DNA from: Myripristis murdjan
Taxonomy: Eukaryota > Chordata > Actinopteri > Holocentriformes > Holocentridae
Direction of reading: 5' to 3'
NCBI RefSeq assembly: GCF_902150065.1
Contig: NC_043989.1
Location: 27,350,667 to 27,414,666, forward strand
Length of the DNA: 64,000 nt
Positions within the stretch are counted from its first letter, which is position 1. The number at the start of each line of letters is the position of its first letter. The position numbers were made by a program, and so were the translations under genes. Under the pieces are notes generated by a model, which was not told the origin of the DNA, did not search any database, and worked only from the letters and a program-made list of their open reading frames with translations. Of the stretch, positions 30,590-43,205 are shown in pieces.

Positions 30590-32241
30590 ATGTCTCAGTC
30601 AGGCGGCTCCACGACAGACACCCAGGCCCTTCTGCAGTCCATGCTGCAGCGACTGAAGCTCCAGCCGGGCACGGAGCGCTTGGGAGGCCTGCACCCCCCC
30701 AGGCCTGACACCGCTGCTCCCACCTGGGGGCAGAACGGACTGAAAGGATCTCCCAGCCTCCAGGCTGTTGCCAGAGTAAACAGCATCTCTGTAAACGGGT
30801 TTGGGACAGCTGCGGCAGAGTCGGCTCAGACTGATGACATCATCAAAGAGCCAATAGAAGAGGGCAGAGGGGTACTCATTAATAATGGCAACCCCCAAAA
30901 GGGGCATGAGGGGAGGAAGTGGGATTCTAGGCAGGAATTCGGGATCCCTGCGTGGGACGGCAACTTGGAAAGCAGTCCCAGAGGCAGGGAGGGACAGCAA
31001 CCAAGCCATGGTGGTCAAATAGACAGGGGACAGGAAACAATGGCTTCTTCTCCGAGACTCATTTCCTCCCCCTCCTATAAAGACAACAGTGATACTGATA
31101 GGGGTGAGAACAGGGGCTCGGGACAGGCTGATTTGCCGGCGCTCAGCCCAACGGGACAGCAGCTGTTTCCTGCAAAACCACTTAAGGATGCTGATGTCAC
31201 TTTGTCTGAGGGGACAGAAGATGAGATACAAAGGGAAAAGGAGGGGAATGGCAATTCTGCAATGAAAAAATGCATCCCCTGTGAAAACCTTTCAGTGACG
31301 GATGCTGTCACAAATGTCTATGACGATCAAGGTTCACTCCCTGATGCTTCACCTTTGACCTCTGGAAGCCCACAGCAGAGTGAGGCCCAAGATGGCTCTC
31401 CCACTTCGGTCCAGGGATTTACACCCAGAGTGTATGTTTGGTCCTTGAAGGCCACAGAGACAAGTCCAGGCACAGGGAGTGAAGACGAGAAAACGTTGCT
31501 GGTGGAAAATGGAGGTAGCAAAGACACAGAGGTTGTCTCGGCGAGCCAAAAGACAGTGAACGGCACCTCAGAAAAGCAACCCAAAAAAACCTTTGAGACT
31601 AAAACGAGGTGGACACAGAAGATCAAAATGAGATGGGCGGAGAGGCGCTCAAGTTTGGGGAAAAAAAGAGAAGAAGCTGGAGGGAGAGTTGAGATGAAGA
31701 ATGGAAAAGAGTTTGAAGTGAGTAGTGTTCTGTAGTTCTGTTGACCTTATATTTGTCAAAATTGAAAGATGTCTTTAAATTGAAGTGCAACATTGAAAGA
31801 CTTATGTTCTCTACAGTTTCCAGCTCCAAGCCAGCCACCAGCTGCAGAAAATCCCATCAACATGACAACCAAACAGGGGGAAAGGACCCAGGATTCAGTA
31901 GACAGGACTGATCCCGCTGATAGCCCCACACTCTCAGAGGACTGCACCGCAGAGAGTCAGATCAGGTAATCAGCCAGAAAATATACATATATAAATGTTC
32001 TCAAACCAGCCTCAGAGAAGCAGAACATGTGAACATGTGAACATGTGAACATGTGAACATGTGAACACTTGAACACATACAGGTATAACTTTGGTTAACC
32101 ACCTGAAAGGTTCACACAGGCTTTGATACGACTGTAAGCCTCCCAGCAACATGAGGAAGATATGTGTGGAATCTGTGAGAGGTTACCACACATAACTGCA
32201 ATATTGACGATAATGATATGATGATATTGCCTACCGCACCC

Positions 32242-32279
<38 letters not shown>

Positions 32280-34233
32280 TCTCTCTCTGGTCTGATGTGA
32301 CAAACACACCCCTGTCACTCATAGAGGCTGTCACCAGCCCTCTGTCTTCACCCTGGCACTCAGACTGAGTTATTTTATATTATGGGAACAATGACATGAA
32401 TGTTTTAATGGGCTCATGAGGCTTTCACTCCTTATAAGGAGACAAGCTCACACATACCCTTACGCAGTCAGAGAATCATCCACAAAAGTTCACAGTTGTG
32501 TATGTATGTATGTGTAATGCACTGAGTTTAGCAAATCTCATGTTGTGTCACAGATCCATCAGCGACTTTGAGTTCAGCCTGGGGCCCTTCAGCCTGATGG
32601 AGGAGATCCTCACAGGTCAAGAGTGGGCAAAATTCCTAAATCCTGCCCTGCCAGCCTTCTCAACCAATCAGAGATCATCAGAACAGCCATCAAGCAAGCC
32701 AGAAAGCACTTTGAGCCCTCAAGGCCAAAATGGGGCCCAGTCACCAGTGATCCCGAACCAACCAGCAGGTGTGAACAACCACTGGAGCTTCAGGGGAAGT
32801 GAGTCAACCCAAGTTTCAGGTTTCAGCATGGCACCGGTATCAGCTGATGTCTCCGTGCCTGCCAGAATGGACATTTCAGAACCAATGGAGCACAGTCACA
32901 CCCAAGCAGACATGGAGTCAGAAGAGAGCGGAAAGGGAGTGGAACATAAAGATCAAGAAGCTGTTACCTATAAAAAGGTAAGGTATCAACCAGCCACTAA
33001 CGGGCCATTCCAAAGAACATTCCTTCATCAAAATGATCATTTCTGCAGGCCAAGTTAGTAAAATGACTGGATTATTAAAGACCAACCCATAAAAACATTT
33101 ATAACTTTTTATAAACTTTATCCTTTTGCGACAGATTTTTACCTGTAAAAAGTTCCATGTCACTTTTACAGGTTTGTAACTGAGTTCAACACTTTGCTTG
33201 CTGTTTGTTTTTCCTCGCAGCCTGCAGATGTTTTGGACAATTTGGCCTTGAAGAGCAGAGTCCTCCTCAACAGGAAGAGAGCGCATCATTCGCAGGAGAA
33301 GGGAGGAGAGTGGCTGCAAGCAGAGGAAGGGGAGACAAGAGACAAAAAAGAAGCAGAGACAGGTCAGACCAAACTAACACTCTCTCCACATTCTGGCTAA
33401 AAAGTCAGCGTCTGGGCAGTGGCATATGGTGCATTTGAGTTGGATCGTTTTTTTAAAAAATGTGAAAGACAATTCTCTCTGTTGTCTCTCTTGTCTCGCA
33501 GATGAGTCCCAGTCTTCTCCGAGAGCAGCCGGTCATGAGACAGAAACGCCAACAGAGGAGAATGTCTTCACATTACATCCCATCAAGTCTTCTCTTCCCT
33601 CCCCATCTTCCTCTACTCCTCCTGTTCGTGCACCCCGCAGCGTGCTCAAACACTCCATATCTCAGGACTCAGAGTCCTCCTTGTTAATGGAGACCGTCCC
33701 AAAAAAGGTAAGTATCTGGGCATTCTAGGGTACAACGTCCTTTGTATCACAGCGCCTCCCTGTGGTGTGAAAAAAAAATGCAGCTAGACAGGATTGCTGA
33801 TACTGATGAAGTGGACATGTTAAATGTGAATAAAGTGACATGTACTCTTATGATTGCTGAAATGAGAGTGAAACTTTGTTTAAAAGTTATCAGCTAATAT
33901 TTTTGTGTAATTGGCTTTAATATCTTTATGTGTTTTCCATTTTCTGTACGTCTTTCTTGCTCATCTTCTCTGGGTCAGAGGCGAGTTGAGGAGACACGGC
34001 GGGTTCGTTTCGCAGAGGAGGTGATTAGCATACCAGCCGTAGAGCTGGATCTGGATGGTGCCGACTCAGAGGAGGATTCTGGGACAGAAGAGGAGTCGGT
34101 GGTAGAGGAGGAGGAGGCTGAGATGGAGCAGACAGCGATGGAGGAGGAGGTGGCACCGGCACCGCGGCCCGCACTCCCTGCCTGGATACTTGCCCTGAAG
34201 AGGAGAAAGACGGGGAGGAAGCTCAGACATTGA
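30590..34233 (+). CDS. uncharacterised 767-aa protein with RVxF motif
   Basis: I do not recognise this family by name. Six exons, 30590-31717, 31817-31965, 32554-32977, 33221-33362, 33502-33707 and 33979-34233, join with GT-AG sites and matching phases, totalling 2304 bases. The first exon encodes a polar, Gly/Ser/Asp-rich segment beginning MSQSGGSTTDTQALLQSMLQ. A predicted ordered stretch follows (ISDFEFSLGPFSLMEEILTG, then EWAKFL), and then serine-rich and RSVLKHSIS segments. The last exon has ETRRVRFAEEV (RVRF at residues 691-694), an acidic run and a basic end after LPAWILALK. RVxF flanked by basic and acidic residues is the classic PP1 docking motif, so a PP1-regulatory or scaffold role is a hypothesis. 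I see no signal peptide or membrane segment. Confidence 0.85.
32023..32075. repeat. tandem GAACATGT octamer
   Basis: At least five head-to-tail copies of the 8-bp unit GAACATGT, then decaying copies, lie in an intron of the 767-aa gene. Each unit contains the palindrome ACATGT. Confidence 0.9.
32246..32288. repeat. (CT)n microsatellite
   Basis: This is a CT dinucleotide run with one interruption, in the same intron as the GAACATGT repeat. Confidence 0.92.
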
Positions 34234-37200
34234 CCACAAACAAACTGCAACAAATATCCAACTCCACAAGTCATTTGGCTGAGTACTGAGCCTCAAAGAC
34301 TTGTTTTCCTCAGCAAATCTGCCACAGAGGGGAGATAGTTTCACTATAGGGAGGACGTGATTTTCAAATAGGGCAGATCACTCCTGGAGCACTGAAACAA
34401 CTTGACCCAAGAAAATATAAAAAAAGGAATTGAATTAAAAACAAGTGAAATTATCTCACCCAACAAAGAGATTTTTTTTCACATTTTAAAGACTCAATTC
34501 TAGATTGAATACCATGTAAAAATGACTATTTATTTGCAGTGTGATCATTGTTTCTTGCCTTGGTTTCTCCTTGGACATGAGAGCACCTAAGTGTATCTAT
34601 TAATTCATTAGCTCTTGTCTGGATTTCATACACAGAGCCAAAACAAAATGGCAAAGAACTGCATATGTTTATTGATTTTCTTTGACATTCAGGCTCCAAA
34701 CTCTGAAGTTTTCAACCTTAATTCAAGCAGCAACGCCCTGCCTCACATTCACAACATTTTCCTGCACAACTACCTTCTATTGGCGACTAAGCACTTAGAT
34801 TAGCCCTGGCTGGTCGAGCGGTTCAATATAGCAAAAAGCCCAAATCTCTAATCTCAAAAAGTAGTTTTTTTCCTGCCTTTTCCAGCTCTTTTTTTCATCT
34901 AATCAGGTCACATCCAGTGCCTGAATCAGCTAACATCCCTCTGCCATCTTTTGGAGATTTCCCCCAAACTGTTGCCTTGTCCTCCTGAATCTCAGAGGGC
35001 GCAGCAGCAGACGACTGTGCGGTTCCACTGTACAGTTCCTGTCTCCCGCTCTGCATCATCTGTCTCTTGGTAATGGCTCCCTGTCTGGCACTAGTCGCAT
35101 CTGCCTGCCTCCATTCTGGCAGAGCCTGTAGATGGAAGAGACACTGGCTGGAAGGCGAAGCTGTGGCTGACTGTCAGTGGTTTTTGCTCCTCATTGTTCA
35201 GCTGGTGAGGCCCTGTCTGAGAGCTAAAAGGAGGCTAATGGGCACTGAGCTACTCCAGCTACAGTGCCATCCTGAACGGGCCTCTCCTCTTCATAATGTT
35301 CTTCAGAGGATTATCAATTTTGGCCTCTATTGTACACATAATTCCAGGCCACTGGGGAAGTGCAGTGCCAGTGTTGATGGCACAGAAATAAGTGACCTCC
35401 ATTCTAGTTTTCAACCTAAACCACCTACAGTGGTGCCTCCCTGTAGATGCATGGGAAGTAAGTGAATCTGCAAGGGACAGGCAAAAGCTTAAGTTACAGC
35501 TCCCAGGTGTTATGCTCAACACCTGGGTATTTATGAAGAAATGAAGATGATCTAGACAAGGTCAAATCCACCTCAGCTGCCTTCATTGTCCCATCTTAAT
35601 TTATTATATCTTCTGAAGGAAAAGTCATATAAGCTGGCAAATTATTTCTGTTTTTGCACCCACATGCATATCAAAGAGCTGCCAAGTCACTGACTGTTGT
35701 TTTAGTTAGTTAGTTCGAGAGTTTGGAAAAAACTCTGTTAGTCCTCTCAGTCTCCAGATGATTTCTGAGCTAGAGAGCTTTGTGCCACTGTGTATCATAC
35801 TCTGCCATTTCCTTTAAATGTGTAATATTGACTTTTGTGTGATTAAATTAGTACATCAGTCCTCACGGCTAAATGCTGTCAATTCCTCTGTGTCCTCACT
35901 TCACAGCTCTCTCGTCTCATAAATAACTGTCGGGGCCATTAAGAGGCTCTTTAAGGGATCTATTAGTGCCCCGGGTCAGAGTCTACAATGAGAGGAGGGG
36001 GCACAGCAGATGGAATTGTGTGGTGTCGGGTCGAACGACACAATGATAGAATAAGAAGGATTTTCCTCTGAGTTTGGACTGTAATTTACTGTGATGGGGG
36101 TTAAAAGGTAAAGCAAAGAGAGAAAGAAACAGGGAATGACATTCACAGTGTTGTCTCTTTCTTGCCTCTGACAACACACAGCTACACGCTCAGTCGGTAT
36201 CTTCCTGTGTGACACTGATCTTCCTTAGTCCATTAGTCCATACAGTATCATCTCCTATGCCATCTCCCAGAAATGGACTAATAATGGCCCATTTGGAAAC
36301 CACAAGCCACACGCTCATTTACCTCCTACCCCCAACACACACACACACACACACACCTCACATAAGCACGTCAATATTGGCATGGTTTATGCCATTAAGA
36401 GGCTCATCAGTGCTTCTCTTTGAGCAAACTCCCTTTTCCCCACAAACATTCAACATCAAACAAATTCCACAGCAAATCTGCAATAAAGAAGGAACGATAT
36501 GGAGAAATTCAGATGTATGGACATGCAGGTTTAATACATTATACATGTCTACATTTTCCTTTGGTTTGGAGGTAGTATGGATTTCTAAGACTGTTTATAC
36601 CAAAATATCTCAGTTCATCTAATTTCCAGTTCCATGTAATTTGTTTTACACCACAATGAAACAGTATTTGTGGGCGGGACATAACACAAAGAGATGTATC
36701 TTTGAAAAGTGTGAAACAATGGGCAATCAGGAGGGGAAAGGCCATTTTATTTGATCAGAGGGGCGCGTTTGCTCAAAAATGCGATGTTTTTATTGGTTAA
36801 AATTTTTCAAATTTTATTCATGCCTACTGGTGCAGTATAAATATATAAAAAAGTTGTTGTTTTTTTGCCATTTATTGTTAAATAGTTAAATATTCTGGCA
36901 TGGAAAACAAGCTGCCGAGTTGAAAATTTTATGTAATTTTTCATTTCATTTGTGGCTTTAAAGTTTTATGTCTGTAGCTTTAACAAGCAGTAAATACATG
37001 GCAAGGATTACAATCTTACTATTGACAGTGAGTGAAAGGTCCATGGTTTCATAAGTAGTATAATGTAAACTGTATATTACAACCATTCTGGATCTGCAAC
37101 TTAAATCAACTCAATTTGAGATTGAAAAGGCCCTCTAAACAGCTTTAATGCAGTACACATTTTGAGTGTGTTGAACATTACTGGATGGATGTGAAGCCAT

Positions 37201-37484
37201 TATAACACAAGATGTTTGTGTTGTTGTTTTTTAAATGGTGTTTAGTTGAGCAGGGTGGAAAATGCATTCTGGATGGGTTTCAGATGACTTGTTAAATTGG
37301 CTGAAGTTCAGTGACTGAAATGGACATGGAAAACAAAAACTTTTATTTTTGCTTGTATCAAACCATTATGGGACTACTGAAGTCACGTGTATGGTGGCAC
37401 TCTAAATCAAGAAGAGACCATGCACAGTTGCATTGAAACTATAAAGATGACTTAAAATGGTCCTTTATTTTTAAAGATTTTTTT
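34234..37484. other. intergenic and 3' UTR of the 767-aa gene
   Basis: The 3' UTR of the upstream gene probably extends some way in, but I cannot fix its end. There is a short CA repeat at 36336-36357. I see no conserved exon; scattered open frames of 60-140 codons lack family features and look like chance. Confidence 0.4.
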
Positions 37485-37662
37485 TCATATTTCTGCTTTT
37501 TTCATATTTCTATTATTTGATAGTTACAGGAGATAGAGACAGGAAAAACAGAGGGGATCACATGCAGCAAATGGCTTGGGCTCAGATTTGAACCAAGGCT
37601 GCTATGGTCAGGACTCAGCTTCGTTGTTTGTGATTTACCAGATGAGCTACCGAGGCACCCTG
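37485..37662 (-). mobile_element. tRNA-derived SINE, near full length
   Basis: On the minus strand the element starts AGGGTGCCTCGGTAGCTCAT (A-box region), has GGTTCAAATC (B box), then TTTGCTGCATGTGATCCCCT, a C/T-rich body and an AT-rich tail. This is a widespread teleost tRNA-head SINE. Substitutions in the head make it unlikely to be active. Confidence 0.75.
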
Positions 37663-39119
37663 GTTCTTTATTTTTGTGTAACTGGCTATCTAAGGTGTTG
37701 ATTGGACCTGCTTCATGACAAAGGAACTCACCAAAGTTCATCCTAGAACTCCAGAACCCAGCCTTCAGTTTGTCATGAATCCTTCAGTCAGCTAGACTTT
37801 CCCTGTAATTTGTCTGTATATTACAGCCAATAGGACCCTGTCATCCGGAAGAGACATGATGAATCTCTTGCTAAGCAAAACAAGACACAGGCCATCTGAA
37901 TGGAATCCGCATAGAGCTCAAACTGAGAAGATGCTGTGATTGCCACAGCCACACATGGTGTTATTATCCCAAGTCAGACTCTCTCACATCACTAGTTTGC
38001 TATCTGCACAGCTCCATTTCATTTGCAGTCATCCACACCCAAACAATTAACATCGCACACTTTGTTTGATTTGGAGTGTGCTTATTTGCTTGTAACCTTA
38101 CATTGTTTTACATGAAGTGCACACTTTTTTTTACACTGTGGGTTTTGTTGACCTCTTTTATAGGCCTAGTTATTAATTAAATTCTTTGTTTATGATGGTT
38201 TTGCATCTTTTAGGTAAATAAAAACCAATTTTTTCATCTATAACTCCTGCTTCCTCATTGGCTCACTGCTTGTGATGATGAAAAGAAGCTTCATGAGGCA
38301 CTGATGCTTTCTATCAAACTAGTTCACTGAAGGGTTCATTTCTGCTCTTCATTTTCCCAGTAAGCCCTCTACTGGACAAAGGCTGTAAAACAGGCAAAAC
38401 TATTACCGATGACATGATCAGTTTGACGTGTGTAGTACTTTGCATCAGTAAAAGCCTGTGAATTAAATGACTGTCAGAAATGTCAATAAATAAACAAATA
38501 ACTTGTATTACCTGTGTCTATTTTTCTTAGTAGTCAGTAGTCGGATCAGTGACTGCATACCTTCTCTTTGAGTTTTTATACAGGCAAGCATGAGGACCTC
38601 TCTCACTGCTGAGAGAGATTTGGCCTCAGCCATCTCTCAGAAGACAAACAGCCTGAGGTGAGATCAGTCTGGAATTGGGAAGAATTTCAGGAAAAACCTT
38701 GGGAAGACAAACATTGTTGAACATGACGTTTTTAGAGAAAGTGCTTTTGTGAGAAGTTACAGGACTTAGTTTCAAGATCCCTGAGCACCAGTTGGATCTG
38801 CTAAGCAACAGGGTTGATCTGATGCTGTCCTTGGGGATCATCAAGACCTCATAAAGCAAGCGGTGTAATCCAGTGGTCCTGGTGCCAAAGAAAGATGGCC
38901 GCATTAGGTTCTGCATTGACTTCAGGGACCTGGGTTACTGGCAGGTTCCACTCACTGAGCAGTCGAGTGAGCTGACAGCCTTCAGGACACCAGGTTCTCC
39001 TCCAGTTCACGGCCCTGCCATTTGGTTTGCACAATGCTCCAGCGACCTTCCAGAGGCTCATGGACCTGGTTCTTTTTCCAGTTTTGCTGCAGCACATCTT
39101 GATGGCATTGTCATTACAG

Positions 39120-39825
39120 TGTGGCATCAACACCGGCGTGAGATCAGTGGTTTAATGGGTTGATCTAAATGTTAAAGCCTTGGGTTAGATCTACCTGATG
39201 TGATTCCTGTGTGTAATCCTGGCCCACAGATAAGGTATACGTAGTGTTCATATATGGTCGTGCAAGTGCTTATTGGTGGTTTCCTATGTGGGTGGGGCTG
39301 GATGAACAAAGAGAGGGAGCTATGAAATTGAAGGAATGTTTGGGGCGTGAGGGAAGAAAAAAGAGGGAGCAGAGAGAGAAAACCAGGGAGCAGTGAGAGC
39401 AGATCTGATTTAAGATGTGTTAAATTAATAGAATGACTCTTAGTTCAAGAAGATCAGCCATGCCCAAGGGAAAGGTTCCCCTGAGCTGAATACCTCAAAG
39501 CAAGAGCAAAAGCTGTATTCTACAGCATCTGTATGGACTTTCATCCACTCCTCCATTTCCTGGATATCTGTTGGTGAGATCGAGACATTTTTGTTTGCTT
39601 TCCTTTTTTGCAATGCACTGCTGTTTTTGAGTTATATTTTTGCAATTTGAAAGGGATTTTTGCCTGGGGACTGTTTTTTTTATAGACATTGTGGACATTC
39701 TGAGAGACACCACAAATGTAATTAAGTGCAAACTGTTCCCATAGATTTAATAAAACTGTTTATTGAAAGAACATCTTTTGGTCCGTTAAGTTCTCCACTG
39801 AGAGTTGATTGTTGTGATTGTTACA
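39120..39825 (+). mobile_element. solo LTR nested in the Gypsy fossil
   Basis: A 706-bp block splits the pol remnant. It begins TGTGGC and ends TTACA (TG...CA), with a 4-bp ACAG duplication on each side (39116-39119 and 39826-39829), and has an AATAAA-type signal near its right end. It fits a solo LTR of a different retroelement family that inserted after the host element. It is younger than its host. Confidence 0.65.
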
Positions 39826-40668
39826 ACAGTACCACCTGGAAGGAACATCTGGAACATCTGCATGCTCTCTTGGATCATTTCCACTCTGCCAAGTTGACTG
39901 TAAACCCATCAAAGTGCATCTTTGCCTCTTCGGGTCAGGGACAAGGAAGCAACTCCAGTGCTTTCCGGGCATGTCGAGCTTCTATCATCACCCCAAACTG
40001 CAACTCTCTACCAGGGAGGCTCCACTTCCAGACCTAATTGGATCCCAGTGTCCCAATCAAATCCAGTGGACAGAGGAGGTAGTAATAGATTTGCACGACA
40101 TCTAGCAAACATTGAGTAAAAAACTGGTTCTGTACAGTCCAAACTTTGAAATTTTCATACTGCAATCAGATGTGAAGCTTCTCCAGAGATTGCCAGGTGA
40201 CTGACATCCAGTTCCCAACATCGGCTGGAAACTGTTCCCCAGGGAGGTTCATTATTCGACGGTGGAGAAGGCCATCAATTGGGCCCTTGACTCATTCCAT
40301 TACGACCTCCTGGGTGGAGGATATGCCCTGAGATGAATCACTTCAGTGAATGGAAATGATGAAAGATACCAATGGACGGTTTTCCCCCAGGTCATAAATG
40401 GCACTGCAACTGTTCAGATCCAGAATTTAGCACATCTCAGGCAAGGACAGCTTCACCACTGACTACCTTTCTCACGAGGAAGTCAGTCACTAGCAGTCAC
40501 TACCTCTCTCCAGAGGTAGTCATGGGGGTGATGGTCACAGCCACACATGGTAATTTTATTCCAAGTCACACTCCCTCACCTCATTAGTTAACTACACAGG
40601 TTCATTTGATTTGCAGCCAACCACACCGAAACAATTAACATCTCACAGTTTGTTTAATTTGGAACCTG

Positions 40669-40674
40669 TTTATT
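40669..40674 (-). terminator. candidate LTR-borne poly(A) signal for p2rx3
   Basis: A minus-strand AATAAA lies about 420 bases past the p2rx3 stop, inside the right LTR read in antisense. It is a good candidate for the 3' end of p2rx3. RNA data would be needed to confirm it. Confidence 0.35.
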
Positions 40675-41091
40675 TCCTTTTAACCTTACATTGTTTTATA
40701 TGAAATGCACACATTTTAACATTGTGGGGTTACACAGGCAATTTTCTCTTATATAAATCATTTTCTCCTTGGGGGACGTCCCTTCCTGGCAAAAGGCATG
40801 ACTGAAGGCTGGGGACTAAATACTGAAGCCAGTTCACTGAGCCAAACCATGTGTTGGTTACCCCTTGTGTGTTATTTGGTTTGGCCAAGCCACTATGTAC
40901 AGTATGTTCTCTTGTGCGTCAATGTGTTAGGTCAGTTTGTTCAGTTAACATCTTGTTTAATTGTTGTTACACTATACTGAGTAAAGTTATATTTTGTTGA
41001 CTTGTTGGTTTATGGTGGTTTTGCATCTTTTGCAGAAATAAAAAACTTTTTAATCTACAACACCTGTTTGCTCATTGCCTCACTGTCCCTA

Positions 41092-43131
41092 TCAGAAAGC
41101 CTGGTCAGTAAGTGAGACAGCTCCAGAGTCATATGAGCTCTTCATGTCTGGTTTGATGGACAGCTGGCTGCATTGGCTTTGAGAGAGGGATGCTTCTATC
41201 TGAGCTCCTGAAACCTGGGAGAAACAGGGATGGAGGGAGAAAAGAATGAAGAGGACATGAGGTCAAGGATTCTTTTAACAAGTCCTGTGAAAGAAGATTT
41301 CTTTTCATGTGCCTTCCCAGGGAGAGGTCAGAGATCAGGTTCAGCTACTTGAAGGAGTGTCTTACTCAAGGACACTTCAGCAGGCAAGATGCTGAATCCA
41401 TATAAACAAGGACAATGAAAAAGGACAGTTTATAGTGAGTTCAAGTGAGTTCTTTTACCTCTTCAAATTTCTTGGCTTTGTACTGCTCTGCCCCTTGCAG
41501 GAAGTTCAGTAGGATAATGTCACAGAGAACTGTGCCCTAAAGCCACATAACACACTGATGAGCAGTCTGATAGCTTCAAGAAAAAAATGTTTTCATGGAT
41601 TTTGATTGGATGAGAATGAAGTCGTTACCAGTCCAACAGAAGTGAAGGCTGCCACCAGGTTGATCAAAGTAGGAATCGTGTTAAATTTCCCTGCCTGAAA
41701 GCACAGAAAGGGACACAGCAAGTTTGATGACATGCAAGACAGACAAAGGAAATGTACATGTTTCAACCACTGACAAAATATTGTAAAGATGTTTCATATC
41801 AAATAAAATGTGTTATGTACTAAACGCTCTCCAAGAAAATGTGAACATATTTGTTGTATTCACAGGGATGGGGGTTACACATGACTGCTAGCCAAAGGAG
41901 AGCAGTTTAAAAACTAAAATAACTTAATAGTTTCAATGGACATGGGGGTCCTAGCAGTTGCAGTGAATGTCAAGTGCAATTTCAATGCAATAGTCCTGCA
42001 CAACTCACAATGCCAGTAACCATAATATCGAAGCGGATGGCATATGCTTTATGGAGCGTTCGAAATTCAGTCCCATTCTCTGTCTTAAAATATTTGGCAA
42101 ACCTGCAGACAAAGAAGGAAGGGCAATTAGTGAGGACAGACAGGGGGAGACGATGGATTTATTGTATGGCCAATGATGGAAGGATGTCAAGAGGAAGAAG
42201 AAAGTAAATAAGAAAGACAGGAAACATGTAAATGGACTGCTACCTGAAGTTGTAGCCTTTGGAGACGGCATTCTTCATAAATGGTGCGTCCAGTCGAGTG
42301 AAAGAGTACCTGGGCTCACATAATTTAATGTTTAGGTCCAGGTTACATTTCCACTCAATGTTTATTCCTATTTCTCCACCCTGAAAGGAGGACAGAGACA
42401 CAGACACAGGAAGAAATGCACAGTGAACATTCACACCTGTCTTTTATTTGGTGACACAAAAGTGGGGCATAAAACAAAGTGTAAACCTCAGCAATGTTTT
42501 CAGAGAAGTGTTGACTGATGCCCCACTGTTCCTTAGAAGGCTCTGTCTTCATATCACACCAGTTCAACACCACTTACTATCAACCCCCCCCCCAAAAAAA
42601 TGGTCAATGCAGATGAAATTTGATTTCACATTTGTGTATCCAGTTGCCACCTAGAATCAGGAGAGCAGCTGAGGAGGAAGAGGGAAAGAGAAAGTGATGA
42701 AGATGGAGATAATACCTTGTCAGCAAGGGCTTCCACATCATGCCCGATGTATTTCAACACATCCCCCACCCGAAAGATGGGGCAGTAGGGAGTTTTCACT
42801 GGGTGGTATATGCATTTCTTGATATCTTTTGCAGTCAGATTGGAAGGGAAGTTTCCTCTGAGTGAGAGAGATTATTTCTCGTTGTTATGATGCATCATAT
42901 TTCTCACACATATCTCACAAGTGTTTTTAAGTTATCATAAGGGTACCATATGCTTGAATGTGTGTACATGTGTGTTTGCCTTGGCGTGTGTGTGTGTGTG
43001 TGTGTAGCTCACCTGGTGACATTGAAGAGTGGGAAGCGGATGCTGTTCTTAATGAAGATTGTGAAGTTTTGCACATCCAGCATGGGTTTGCTGAGAAGGA
43101 AGGGGAAGGACACTTTGAATGAGACAAACGT

Positions 43132-43205
<74 letters not shown>

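Larger units (their letters stand above)
37935..41085 (+). mobile_element. fossil Ty3/Gypsy-like LTR element
   Basis: Two direct repeats, about 37935-38267 and 40527-41085, match as diverged LTRs (around 13 percent mismatch in an 84-base stretch compared by eye), with the left copy shorter. Between them lie remnants of reverse transcriptase (VLVPKKDGRIRFCIDFRDL near 38880) and of the RNase H region (near 40230-40320), in LTR orientation. The internal part is far shorter than a whole element and carries multiple breaks, so it is dead. LTR divergence suggests an old insertion. It contains a nested solo LTR. Confidence 0.75.

Noticed and set aside
32023-32075. CRISPR-like array
   Set aside because: The unit is 8 bp with no spacers, in a vertebrate intron. 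It is a simple tandem repeat.
34615-36622. Several open frames of 60-137 codons after the 767-aa gene
   Set aside because: They lack conserved motifs, splice partners or codon bias, and overlap on both strands.
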